Shown: positions 7,321 through 15,983 of the stretch, piece after piece | Position numbering within the stretch: position 1 is the first letter of the stretch | Layout of the letters: every line of letters begins with the position of its first letter | Assembly: GCA_003851245.1 (NCBI GenBank) | Contig: BHEP01000013.1 | Span: 1-57,629, forward strand | DNA length: 57,629 nucleotides | Reading direction: 5' to 3' | Origin: Bacteroidales bacterium | GTDB taxonomy: Bacteria; Bacteroidota; Bacteroidia; Bacteroidales; Azobacteroidaceae | Notes under the pieces: generated by a model | Database searches by the model: none | What the model saw: the letters and a program-made list of their open reading frames with translations, nothing else | What the model was told of the DNA's origin: nothing | Made by a program: the position numbers and the translations under genes

Positions 7321-8883
7321 ATGAATCAGATTGATGCGTCATTAGTTGATTGGTCAAGGGCACAGTTTGCTCTTACGGCCATGTATCACTGGTTGTTTGT
7401 TCCATTAACCTTAGGTTTAGCAGTCATTATGTCTATAATGGAAACCATCTATTACCGCACAGGTGATTTGAAATGGAAGAGAACAACAAAATTTTGGATG
7501 AAAATTTTCGGTATCAACTTTGCCATTGGCGTTGCTACAGGAATTATTTTGGAATTTGAATTTGGCACCAATTGGTCAAACTACAGCTGGTTTGTAGGCG
7601 ACATTTTTGGAGCTCCCCTAGCTATTGAGGGCATTTTTGCCTTTTTTATGGAAGCTACCTTTATTGCCGTAATGTTTTTTGGATGGGACCGAGTGAGCAA
7701 GAGGTTTCACCTCGCCTCTACCTGGCTGGTCACCTTCGGTGCTACCATGTCGGCACTGTGGATTCTTATAGCCAATGCGTGGATGCAATATCCTATAGGC
7801 ATGCAGTTTAATCCCGATACTGTGCGCAATGAGATGTTCGATTTTTGGGCTATAGTGCTGTCTCCCATAGCAATCAATAAATTTACTCACACTGTGCTTT
7901 CTGGATGGATGCTGGGATCAGCCTTTGTGCTGGGAATAAGCTCGTGGTACCTAATAAAGGGCAGAGAAAAGATATTTGCCTTAGATAGTATAAAAATTGC
8001 CACTATAATTGGTTTTGTAGGCATACTCCTATCAATTTATACGGGCGATGGGTCTGCCCACCAGGTGGCAGATAAGCAGCCAATGAAATTGGCAGCAATG
8101 GAGGGCCTTTATGATGGGGGACATGGTCTAGGCATAGTTGTAATTGGTGCCTTAGACCCCAATAAGAAATTTGACGACGGCAAGTCGCCTTACCTCTTTA
8201 GCATAGAAATTCCTAAAATGCTTTCTTTCTTAGCTAAAAGAGATTTAGATGCCTACGTTCCCGGCATACGCAACATCATAGAAGGTGGATACGAGACTGC
8301 CGAAGGAGAGGCTCTGTCGGTAGAAGAAAAAATGAGGCTTGGACGCTTGTCAATAGCAGGACTTGCCGACTACCGGAAGGCAAAAAAAGGTGGCGACGCA
8401 GAAGCTGCCATCATAGCAAAGGCTCAATTGGATGAAAACTTCAAATACTTTGGCTACGGCTACTTCAAATCGCCAGAAGATGGTATACCCAATGTAGCCT
8501 TAGTTTTTTATGCTTTTAGAATAATGATAATTCTTTCAGGATATTTTATGCTGCTCTTTATTATTGTTTGGTATTTTATTTACAAGAAAAAATATGAGAA
8601 GATGAAATGGCTGCAATGGATATGCTTGCTATCAATACCCTTGGCATATATAACCTCTCAGTCAGGATGGGTAGTGTCAGAAGTGGGTCGCCAGCCATGG
8701 GCAATACAAGATATACTTCCGGTGATGGCTGCCGTTTCTAGCGTTAATGTAGGCTCTGTAAAAGCTACGTTTTTTATTTTTGTAGCCCTATTTACCATAC
8801 TTCTCATAGCTGAAGTTAGCATTATGGTTAAACAGATTGCTGCCGGGCCCGAAGACTTAGAAGAAGAACCTTTAAATAAATAA
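7321..8883 (+). CDS. cydA: cytochrome bd ubiquinol oxidase subunit I
   Basis: Haem-bearing subunit of the bd-type quinol oxidase: oxidises (mena)quinol and reduces O2 to water at very low oxygen. Seen: 520 aa; RAQFALTAMYHWLFVPLTLG at 13-32 with His23 as the equivalent of haem ligand His19 of E. coli; His at about 190 in the THTVLSGWMLG run (haem b558 ligand); a quinol-binding Q-loop region at about 250-400; and GRQPWAI at about 455, the conserved C-terminal signature. The gene follows DUF4492 and overlaps nothing; cydB begins 3 nt after its stop. A terminal oxidase here points to nanaerobic or microaerobic oxygen use or oxygen scavenging in an otherwise anaerobic-type genome. Confidence 0.97.
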   Translation: MNQIDASLVDWSRAQFALTAMYHWLFVPLTLGLAVIMSIMETIYYRTGDLKWKRTTKFWMKIFGINFAIGVATGIILEFEFGTNWSNYSWFVGDIFGAPLAIEGIFAFFMEATFIAVMFFGWDRVSKRFHLASTWLVTFGATMSALWILIANAWMQYPIGMQFNPDTVRNEMFDFWAIVLSPIAINKFTHTVLSGWMLGSAFVLGISSWYLIKGREKIFALDSIKIATIIGFVGILLSIYTGDGSAHQVADKQPMKLAAMEGLYDGGHGLGIVVIGALDPNKKFDDGKSPYLFSIEIPKMLSFLAKRDLDAYVPGIRNIIEGGYETAEGEALSVEEKMRLGRLSIAGLADYRKAKKGGDAEAAIIAKAQLDENFKYFGYGYFKSPEDGIPNVALVFYAFRIMIILSGYFMLLFIIVWYFIYKKKYEKMKWLQWICLLSIPLAYITSQSGWVVSEVGRQPWAIQDILPVMAAVSSVNVGSVKATFFIFVALFTILLIAEVSIMVKQIAAGPEDLEEEPLNK

Positions 8884-8886
8884 ATT

Positions 8887-10035
8887 ATGGAATTAGATTA
8901 TTCATTTTATCAACACTACTGGTGGTTTATAATATCCTTGCTAGGAGCATTGCTCGTGTTTATGCTATTTGTGCAAGGCGGACAATCACTCACCTATACG
9001 CTGGGAAAAACGGAATCTCAACTCAACATGATCCTCAGATCTCTAGCAAAGAAATGGGAACTCACTTTCACCACTTTGGTAACTTTCGGCGGAGCCTTTT
9101 TCGCCTCCTTTCCCCTGTTTTATTCTACCAGCTTCGGTGGTGCATATTGGGTATGGATGATTATACTTTTTAGCTTCGTTATTCAAGCCGTTTCGTACGA
9201 ATACATAGCAAAAAAAGGAAATATACTAGGAAAAGCTACATACCAAGCATTTTTGTTTACCAATGGATTCATCGGTCCCATTTTATTGGGAACTGCCGTA
9301 TCTACTTTCTTCATGGGAGCAGAGTTTTCTATCAACAAAGACAATATGACAGATACCCTTATGCCCGTAATATCTTCGTGGCAAAGCTCTTGGTATGGAC
9401 TCGAGGCTGTAGCTAATCCGTGGAATGTAATCTTTGGTTTGGCCGTTTTCTTTCTTGCGCGCTGCATGGCATCCCTATATTTTATAAACAATATAGATGA
9501 TGTGGAAATACGCAAAAATAGTAAAAAACAATTGCTTATCAACACTATCGGATTTCTTGCATGCTTTCTTCCCTACTTAATTAATCTTATGTTTAAAGAC
9601 GGATTTACAGAAGATCCTATTACCTCTATTATTTCTGTAGAACCTCTTAAGTATTGGAACAACCTAATGGCAATGCCTTGGGCACTAGTAATTTTACTCC
9701 TAGGAGTGGTGATGGTTCTTGCAGGAATACTGCTGAGCTTGTTCAAATCCAATTTCATTTATGGCATTTGGTATGCAGGCCCTGGCGCAGTATTGGTTGT
9801 GCTAATTCTTTTTCTTATTGCTGGGTTTAATAATACTGCATACTATCCATCGCTATATGATATGCAGAGCTCACTCACAATACGCAATAGCTGCTCTAGC
9901 CTATTTACCCTGAGAACAATGTCGTATGTTTCTCTATTTATTCCATTTGTCATAGGATATATATGGTATGCCTGGAGAGCATTGGATAATGACAAAATAA
10001 AATCTAGCGATGGGCCAGGAGCCCATGGCTACTAA
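8887..10035 (+). CDS. cydB: cytochrome bd ubiquinol oxidase subunit II
   Basis: Second subunit of the bd oxidase, 382 aa, about eight or nine hydrophobic helices. Seen: N-terminal helix with a WWFIISLLGALLVFMLFVQGGQ run (about 12-33), ELTFTTLVTFGGAFFASFPLFY (about 58-79), and a C-terminal helix at about 347-365. It begins 3 nt after cydA, indicating translational coupling. A bidirectional terminator follows. No cydX-like frame is seen between its stop and the terminator. Confidence 0.96.
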   Translation: MELDYSFYQHYWWFIISLLGALLVFMLFVQGGQSLTYTLGKTESQLNMILRSLAKKWELTFTTLVTFGGAFFASFPLFYSTSFGGAYWVWMIILFSFVIQAVSYEYIAKKGNILGKATYQAFLFTNGFIGPILLGTAVSTFFMGAEFSINKDNMTDTLMPVISSWQSSWYGLEAVANPWNVIFGLAVFFLARCMASLYFINNIDDVEIRKNSKKQLLINTIGFLACFLPYLINLMFKDGFTEDPITSIISVEPLKYWNNLMAMPWALVILLLGVVMVLAGILLSLFKSNFIYGIWYAGPGAVLVVLILFLIAGFNNTAYYPSLYDMQSSLTIRNSCSSLFTLRTMSYVSLFIPFVIGYIWYAWRALDNDKIKSSDGPGAHGY

Positions 10036-10048
10036 GTAAATTTACTAC

Positions 10049-10089
10049 AAAAAAACTACCTTATTCTACAGAATAAGGTAGTTTTTTTG
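10049..10089. terminator. bidirectional terminator between cydB and rnz
   Basis: A perfect 12-bp stem (ACTACCTTATTC, 10055-10066, with 10071-10082), loop TACA, flanked by A and T runs on both sides. It serves the convergent cydB (+) and rnz (-). Confidence 0.88.
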
Positions 10090-10111
10090 TTAGCAGCATT
10101 CATTCTGTATA

Positions 10112-11026
10112 CTACATCCTACAAACCAATCCTTCTTGTGCCAAAACGGTATTTGGAAAAATGGCTATAGCCTCTTCTAATAATATATTGGGATTGGGAT
10201 AGCGGGCAGAAAAATGACCTATCATCAGCTGTTTTACCTGAGCCATCGACGCTATTTTTGCCGCCTGGCTTGCTGTAGAATGCTGTGTTTGCTTGGCTCT
10301 TGCCGCATCGGCGTCACGAAATGTGGCCTCGTGGTACAAGAGATCAATTCCTTGGATATATGGAATTATCTTTTCTGAATAGGCCGTATCCGAGCAAAAC
10401 GCATATTTTCTGGCAGCCGATGCTGCTGTGGTGAGTCTGCTGTTGGCAATAAGCTCTCCATGCTCTGTAATAAAATCGGCTCCATCTTTTATCTGCTCCA
10501 ATTGCCTGATAGGTATCTTATAAAATTTTATCATATCGCCTATCAAATGGCCTTTTGAGGGGAGTTCCTCAAACAAAAAGCCACAGGTAGGAACCCTGTG
10601 TTTGAGGGGTATGGAGTGAACTCTGAGGCTCCTATCTTCAAAAATAACCTCCGATTGCGAGGGGTTTATTGTGTTGAAACGCACAGTAAAAGGCAGCTCC
10701 TTGCAAAAATAATCCAAAAGAGGCTTAAATATTTTTTGTGCATCTGCCTGCCCATGAATCACAAGATCGCCAGTTCTGCCAAGCATACCCAAGCTAGAAA
10801 TTAGACCAGGAATACCAAAACAATGATCGCCATGAAGGTGCGAAAGAAAGATGTGATTGAGCCTGCTAAATTTTAGACGAGAGCTGCGCAAGAGAATTTG
10901 AGCCCCCTCACAGCAATCTACCATAAAAAGCTTTTCCCGTAAGTTCACTACCTGCGAGGTAGTAAAACGCTTGCTTGTAGGAAGTGCCGAACCACAACCC
11001 AATATATTTACTTCAAACTTCTCCAT
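10112..11026 (-). CDS. rnz: ribonuclease Z (tRNA 3'-processing endonuclease)
   Basis: Zinc-dependent metallo-beta-lactamase-fold endonuclease that removes 3' trailers from tRNA precursors. Seen: 304 aa, the usual length of the short form; N-terminal GCGSALPTS; the HxHxDH metal motif SHLHGDH with His63, His65, Asp67, His68; CSDTAYSE with a further metal ligand at about 214; and GHFSARY near the C-terminus. The tRNA-Lys gene in this window lacks an encoded CCA end, so such processing would be needed. It converges on cydB and lies next to the accessory island. Confidence 0.95.
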   Translation of the reverse strand: MEKFEVNILGCGSALPTSKRFTTSQVVNLREKLFMVDCCEGAQILLRSSRLKFSRLNHIFLSHLHGDHCFGIPGLISSLGMLGRTGDLVIHGQADAQKIFKPLLDYFCKELPFTVRFNTINPSQSEVIFEDRSLRVHSIPLKHRVPTCGFLFEELPSKGHLIGDMIKFYKIPIRQLEQIKDGADFITEHGELIANSRLTTAASAARKYAFCSDTAYSEKIIPYIQGIDLLYHEATFRDADAARAKQTQHSTASQAAKIASMAQVKQLMIGHFSARYPNPNILLEEAIAIFPNTVLAQEGLVCRM

Positions 11027-11052
11027 ATTTTTAAAACTATTAATTTCTATTT

Positions 11053-11235
11053 TTAAACGTACGCTTGACTTCCTTCTTTCGATAGTTTCTTTTTTAAATC
11101 ACTCCAATATCTTTTAGGGAGGGAGCTGTCCGTAAGCACTTGTATAGCATCTATAACCGAAAAATACCATTTTTCCCCTTCTTCATTAAATACGGAGCGT
11201 ATATTTTTTTCTTCAAATAATTTTATGCTACTCAT
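11053..11235 (-). pseudogene. truncated DinD/antirepressor-like gene (N-terminal fragment)
   Basis: 60 codons starting MSSIKLFEEKNIRS and continuing with KWYFSVIDAIQVLTDS and YWSDLKKKL. This is the N-terminal BRO/antirepressor-like segment of DinD-type proteins, which are normally about 280 aa. The frame ends at GSQAYV-stop where full-length relatives continue, so it is probably a remnant from a deletion whose joint is at about 11053. It lies 41 nt downstream of the restriction-modification gene; DinD-like genes are commonly found close to restriction-modification loci. A short functional protein is less likely. Assignment rests on motif memory, not a search. Confidence 0.6.
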
Positions 11236-11276
11236 AATTATTTTGTTTCATGTATTGCAAGTTATTTTTTATAGTC

Positions 11277-14200
11277 TTATTGTTTATTTTCAATTACCTC
11301 AATCTCCTTCTCTGTTAAGCCATAAAGCTCATACACCATTGTATCTATTTCTGCCTCAAGAGCGGAAGTATCGGTGGCGGGGTCTATCTTTTTTGCAGCA
11401 AGAATAGTATCGACTAAGTCAATAAAAGGCTGTTGGTTTAGGGTGTCAATAACAGGTAGCTGTTCGATAGTAGTTTTATTAATTGCCAAATAACCTCCTG
11501 CCAAATGCTTATCTCTAAATTTAATTCTAAGATAATGTGTTGTATATCTACTGTTTAATAATCCTAATAAATACAAGGGATGTAAGCCAGAGAAATCGTA
11601 GATAGCATATGCCCCTACTCCAATTGCTAAAGGAGTATCAACATAAACCGCTTCAATATGCTTAGTCATTCCCGCAATAACAATTTTAGGCTCACACCAA
11701 AATTTCCACTTTGCATCTGCAATTACATTAGTTTTTTTAATGTACGGTTTTACATACTTATCCCCCATATACCTAACTCCATCGTTATTTTGTGTATATC
11801 TATCAATATTCCCACTAACGGTGAATGGTATTGAATCTTGTTTGTAGTCAGTGCAAATTAATTCTTTTATCTTCTGAGCCTCAAACCCTGTAGTTCCTGA
11901 ACGAACCTTTACTCCAAATTCCTTTAGAGTAGGATTTTTTTTCACCTGCATTGGAGTAATAAATCGTCTTTCTGACAGATCAATATAATTAGCCAGCAGG
12001 TATTCTTTGAAACCACTATTCTCAACTTCACTATTCTCAACCTCACAATTATTACCCGATAAAATTATTGGATATACGCTTGCCGTTTCGAAAACCTCAA
12101 AATTAGAGACATCAACCGACTCGTATAGCCCGTATTTTATCAATTTATTTTTGGTTTTTGCAGCATAATCAGCAACGAGAAATTTATTCGGAATAATCCA
12201 TATAAAGCTCCCTTTTGTTAGAGATAATCCCTTTATCAAGAATAGTATGTATATATCGTAAGCTCCTGTAGCTTCGGGATATAGCTTTTTGTATGTTTTT
12301 TTAGTCTCTTCGTCTCGAGCCATAGAAACAGCCGACATATACGGCGGATTCCCAATAACGATATCAAAGCCATCTTTAACTCCAAACATCCACCAGGGAT
12401 CAAAAAACGGGCTGCTTGCATTTTGGTCAAACATGCGCCACTGCCGCATTAGGTGAGCGTCGTCATTGCCTATAGCACCTAAATCCTCTAGTTTTTCTGC
12501 AATTTGGCCTTGCAAATCCTCTACTTGTGATTTGTATTTGTTTTTTGTTTTATTGCTTTTTGCTCCAAATATACGGTGGCTTGTTCGCACGAGTTTTTCT
12601 TGCAATTTATTAATATCTTGATTATCAAAAAGGCTGGCTTCCCGTTTCTTTAAACCAATAAGCGTATTGGCGGCAGCAAACTTTGCCTCTAAGTTGGGCA
12701 AAGGGCGTATGCCAAAATTATCTTTTGCGTCTTTGTTGGGTTTTTGGTCTACTACCAATGATATAAAGAAACGCAATTTAGAAATCTGCACCGCTATACT
12801 TTGTATATCAACCCCATAAATGCAGTTTTCTATAAGGTATAGCTTGCGGGCATAGTCTGGGCGGTTTACGCTATCATCAAAACTGCGATTAATATCTGCT
12901 TGAATCTCCTCTCGCTCCTGTTGTGTGCAATCTTTCAGTGTAGAGCCAAGCTCTTCCATCCTATTTTCGAGAATCAAATCTTTCCAAATCTCATTCCTTT
13001 CGTCCAATTGCAAAAGAATATTAACCATTTGCTGGAGCACACCTACGGGAAATGCACCAGAGCCGCAAGCGGGATCCAGCACCTTACAGTTTTGTAGTGA
13101 TTTGATTATTTCTTTCTGTTTGTTGGGCTGTAGCCTGCAATCCTCATCGGTATAGCGCATCAGCTTGCGATAATCCTCTTCATGCTCTTCTCCAACAGTA
13201 CGTTTGAGGTGAGCCACCAAACTCTCATCAACCATATACTGAACAATCTCACGTGGCGTATAAAAAGAGCCAGTTTGCTTGCGTGCCGTTGTTTTAGTCT
13301 CCGGATTGTAGCTTGCCAAAAGGTTCTCAAATACCTTTCCGAGCAACTCAGGGTCGAGAGATATCTCTTTATCAAATGGTGTGTTTTCTTCAATGGCAAA
13401 ATTATATTTTTTAAGAATATCAATAAGGCCCAATACATCAGATTTTTTCTTTTTCTTATCGCCATAAAAATCAGACAAATTCTTTCCCTTGCCCTGCGTT
13501 TCTCCAAAAAACAAAAAGTCCGGAACAGCCAGTTGATTTGGCTTTATCAGATTATCTGAAAAACCATCTATATATGTTTTATGCTCCTTATCATCCAAAC
13601 AGTCAAACAAACCACCGTTTAAAAACGGAACTCTTTCGTTTACCAAATCTACAAAATGCTGTGGGTTGCTAAATAACTCCTGGTATCTCATAAGAGAATC
13701 TTGCCCAAATTCTTGCCCATACCAATCCTTTTTGCGAAAGCCTCTCTCTCGGCTATCTTCCTTATTTTGTGGAGTAATAGGGCAGTTTAGCGTGGCAAAA
13801 AATAAATTCTGAAGAATGGCTTTATAGTATATACTATAAGTGCTTTTAGATTTAAATATACCTATTTGTAGATTGGGGCTAAAGTCTTTAATTAAACTTT
13901 CGCTCAGGTACTGCTGGTCAAACAGTTGCCAAGGGATGAGGTCTTTTTGTTTTAAGAACCACACAAAAAGCAAACGGATAAGTAGGCGAATTACGTTTTT
14001 TGAACGATGCTCTTGTTTTTGGTATGGCTCAAGGTTTTGCTCTCCAGGGAAGCATACAGTATCAATTGCCCACGCATACCAGTCCGACAGTTCATTGTAG
14101 AAGGCCTTCGTAAGTATCTCCACCGAGAAGCGTTCTTGCAGGTCTTTCTCATCTTTTACCTTCCCTTTTGCCAGGTATTTATTGGGCGTATAGCCTCCGA

Positions 14201-14609
14201 TGCCCTCTCCCAGCAAGTAAGAATAGCGGCGAGGATTGGAGTATTTGCGATTAACTTTTGCATCATCCTCATTGCCCTCTAACTTAATTTCAATGAGAGA
14301 GAAACGATAGCTTGCAGGATTGTCTGTAGGCACAAAAAGTATCAAAGCTCTATCTTGCCACTCTTCAGACAACATTCTAAAAGCCTCTTTTGACAGTCCA
14401 ACACGAGGGTCTTCCTTGCCAATGTGTTGCACCTCATAAACCACTAAATCAAGCGATTTGCAAACACCCAACTTTATCGCCGACTGCGAATAGTTTGGTT
14501 TGCTTGCAAAAACAATATTGCTTTGTTGTTGCTCAAAATCATCAGGCAAAAAATCACGCTTCAAAAAATTCAGAAAATCCTCTCTGTTATATGCTTTATT
14601 AAATATCAT
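11277..14609 (-). CDS. type IIG-like restriction-modification enzyme (Eco57I-type N6-adenine methylase)
   Basis: 1110 aa. Seen in order: an N-terminal region (1 to about 200) that may be the nuclease, with LDLVVYEVQH at about 53-62; a helical linker; the methylase core with SAM-binding motif LDPACGSGAFPVG at about 510 and the catalytic NPPY motif (IGNPPYMSAV) at about 753; a C-terminal region (about 850-1080) of target-recognition character containing RSGTTGF. The family combines cleavage and adenine methylation in one chain. No separate specificity or methylase gene is adjacent. The putative nuclease carries a His where a PD-ExK Lys is expected, so cleavage activity is uncertain. It sits in a decayed island between rnz and glycosyltransferases, suggesting horizontal transfer. 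Alternative: a BREX PglX-type methylase, but no other BREX genes are here. Confidence 0.85.
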   Translation of the reverse strand: MIFNKAYNREDFLNFLKRDFLPDDFEQQQSNIVFASKPNYSQSAIKLGVCKSLDLVVYEVQHIGKEDPRVGLSKEAFRMLSEEWQDRALILFVPTDNPASYRFSLIEIKLEGNEDDAKVNRKYSNPRRYSYLLGEGIGGYTPNKYLAKGKVKDEKDLQERFSVEILTKAFYNELSDWYAWAIDTVCFPGEQNLEPYQKQEHRSKNVIRLLIRLLFVWFLKQKDLIPWQLFDQQYLSESLIKDFSPNLQIGIFKSKSTYSIYYKAILQNLFFATLNCPITPQNKEDSRERGFRKKDWYGQEFGQDSLMRYQELFSNPQHFVDLVNERVPFLNGGLFDCLDDKEHKTYIDGFSDNLIKPNQLAVPDFLFFGETQGKGKNLSDFYGDKKKKKSDVLGLIDILKKYNFAIEENTPFDKEISLDPELLGKVFENLLASYNPETKTTARKQTGSFYTPREIVQYMVDESLVAHLKRTVGEEHEEDYRKLMRYTDEDCRLQPNKQKEIIKSLQNCKVLDPACGSGAFPVGVLQQMVNILLQLDERNEIWKDLILENRMEELGSTLKDCTQQEREEIQADINRSFDDSVNRPDYARKLYLIENCIYGVDIQSIAVQISKLRFFISLVVDQKPNKDAKDNFGIRPLPNLEAKFAAANTLIGLKKREASLFDNQDINKLQEKLVRTSHRIFGAKSNKTKNKYKSQVEDLQGQIAEKLEDLGAIGNDDAHLMRQWRMFDQNASSPFFDPWWMFGVKDGFDIVIGNPPYMSAVSMARDEETKKTYKKLYPEATGAYDIYILFLIKGLSLTKGSFIWIIPNKFLVADYAAKTKNKLIKYGLYESVDVSNFEVFETASVYPIILSGNNCEVENSEVENSGFKEYLLANYIDLSERRFITPMQVKKNPTLKEFGVKVRSGTTGFEAQKIKELICTDYKQDSIPFTVSGNIDRYTQNNDGVRYMGDKYVKPYIKKTNVIADAKWKFWCEPKIVIAGMTKHIEAVYVDTPLAIGVGAYAIYDFSGLHPLYLLGLLNSRYTTHYLRIKFRDKHLAGGYLAINKTTIEQLPVIDTLNQQPFIDLVDTILAAKKIDPATDTSALEAEIDTMVYELYGLTEKEIEVIENKQ

Positions 14610-14662
14610 GTCTTTTGCTATTCTTTAAATTCTTATTGCCTCCCTTCAAAATGCAATATATT

Positions 14663-15226
14663 TCACCCTCGAGGCGATAAAGTTCGTTTAATAGTGCGTA
14701 AAAATCTCTCAACAGGCGCAAGTGCATGAAATTGGCCATGAGGGTAGTGGTAGCCTACTTGAAAAATGGTTGCTTCTACATTATTTCGTTTCTGTAAAAT
14801 CTCTACTGGCGTTGCTGCTATCTGCTCGCGCAATATAAAAACATCAATTTGCTGTCCTTGCTAATGGACTTTCCACTTACCTGAAAGGCAATATATTGAG
14901 CACTGGTGACTTGGGTAAAACAGGTGTCAAACAAGTTTCCACCTGTACGCCGGGCATACTTATGCACTAGAGTGCGAAACAGATAGTAAGTGGATGCAAC
15001 AGGAATGGAATCATCTCAACCATTATGCGGATAGGGGAGGGGCACCGTGACTCGAATTGAAAAGCGGAGAAAATAAACCTTCATCAATACTACAGGTCAC
15101 CTGAGTGTGAAACTGCTTGTGCCAAGCATTAGGATCGTCAAATTGCTTGGCCGCTTGTCCGGTAAAACGGCTCGACTCATTGGCGAACAGATTCAAAACT
15201 GTGCTCGATTGGCTCTTTTTATACAT
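14663..15226 (-). pseudogene. internally deleted IS1182-like transposase
   Basis: Three pieces in the same order and strand. Piece A, from ATG at 15226 to about 15038: MYKKSQSSTVLNLF, then DDPNAWHKQFHTQVT and SIDEGLFSPLF. Piece B, about 15015 to 14845 in another frame: DDSIPVASTYYLFR, FTQVTSAQYIAF and VSGKSISKDSKL. Piece C, about 14843 to 14663 in a third frame: KRNNVEATIFQVGYHYP. These are the N-terminal, middle and C-terminal signatures of Bacteroidales transposases that I recall as IS1182-like DDE enzymes. The central catalytic part between B and C and about 40 residues between A and B are missing, with frameshifts at both joints. No terminal inverted repeats were found. Family name is moderately sure, inactivity is certain. 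Confidence 0.72.
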
Positions 15227-15310
15227 GAGGCGGTGTGCATTATTTAATGGCATAAAGATACGGAAAATAACCCAAAAAGAGAACTAATTCAATGAATATT
15301 AATCAATTAA

Positions 15311-15475
15311 TTTCACTTCGGACTTTTCGGAGTAGGCTCATATATAAATGTCTTAAATGAAGCTATTACGCCGACTTTCATATACTCTTATAGTTTTTCT
15401 GCATCTCACAATTCAAGTACGCATATGGCTGGTATTAGGGCTAATATCAAGGTAGATAAATGCACCTTACCCTAA
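15311..15475 (+). pseudogene. possible 3' fragment of an outer-membrane beta-barrel gene
   Basis: An open frame with no start codon of its own, preceded by an in-frame TAA, reads FGVGSYINVLNEAITPTF, then IYSYSFSASHNSST and HMAGIRANIKV. Alternating polar and hydrophobic residues and the last strand resemble the C-terminal strands of an outer-membrane protein. It continues a few residues past the expected terminal residue to a TAA at 15473-15475. With fragments of other genes on both sides it is best read as gene debris. It could also be a chance frame. Confidence 0.3.
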
Positions 15476-15948
15476 TTGCTTACCACTTATTTTGGCAAGT
15501 AAAGCATTTTGCATACTCTTTGCCGGGGCAATTGATAGTGGAAGAGATTTACAAACCCAAAACAATTGCCATTTCGCATCTTGGCGAACATTCTGCAATT
15601 GGCGGTGCATTTGAAAAACTTGCCGCATGGGTAGGAGCAAACAATCTTTCCGCATTCTCTTTGGTGGGAGCAAGGGTTTTTAGTTTACCTCCCTCTTCCC
15701 CTGCGATGGCTTTTAGCTTGCCATCTTCGCCACAGGTCAATAAGACCTTGAGTCATGCTATTATGAAGAATATCAAACAAAACTTATCTTTCGCCTTTAT
15801 CTATAATGCCTTAGGCATTCCTATAGCCGCTGGGCTTCTCTACCCAGTTTTCGGATTGCTACTATCTCCAATGATTGCAGCAGCGACAATGAGCCTCAGT
15901 TCTGTGTCGGTAATCGGCAATGCGCTGAGATTGAAAAGGTTAAAATTG
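15460..15948 (+). pseudogene. chimeric remnant: GyrI-like domain joined to metal P-type ATPase 3' end
   Basis: The open frame from 15460 runs to 16182, but only the first 163 codons look like protein. Residues about 22-75 ([38 protein letters not shown]) resemble GyrI-like effector-binding domains found alone or behind AraC-type DNA-binding domains. Residues about 96-163 ([48 protein letters not shown]) are the last two membrane helices of a heavy-metal P1B-type ATPase such as CopA/CadA. The rest of the ATPase (metal-binding domain, DKTG site) is absent. The native stop is lost and the frame runs on into antisense of the glycosyltransferase gene. The ATPase part is confident, the GyrI part moderate. 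Confidence 0.65.
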
Positions 15949-15983
15949 CAAGGATTGCTTACTTGTAAACACACAATATTCAA

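Noticed and set aside
14390..14729. Overlapping + strand frames near the start of the restriction-modification gene
   Set aside because: They are antisense to the restriction-modification coding sequence or to the transposase debris and show no family likeness.
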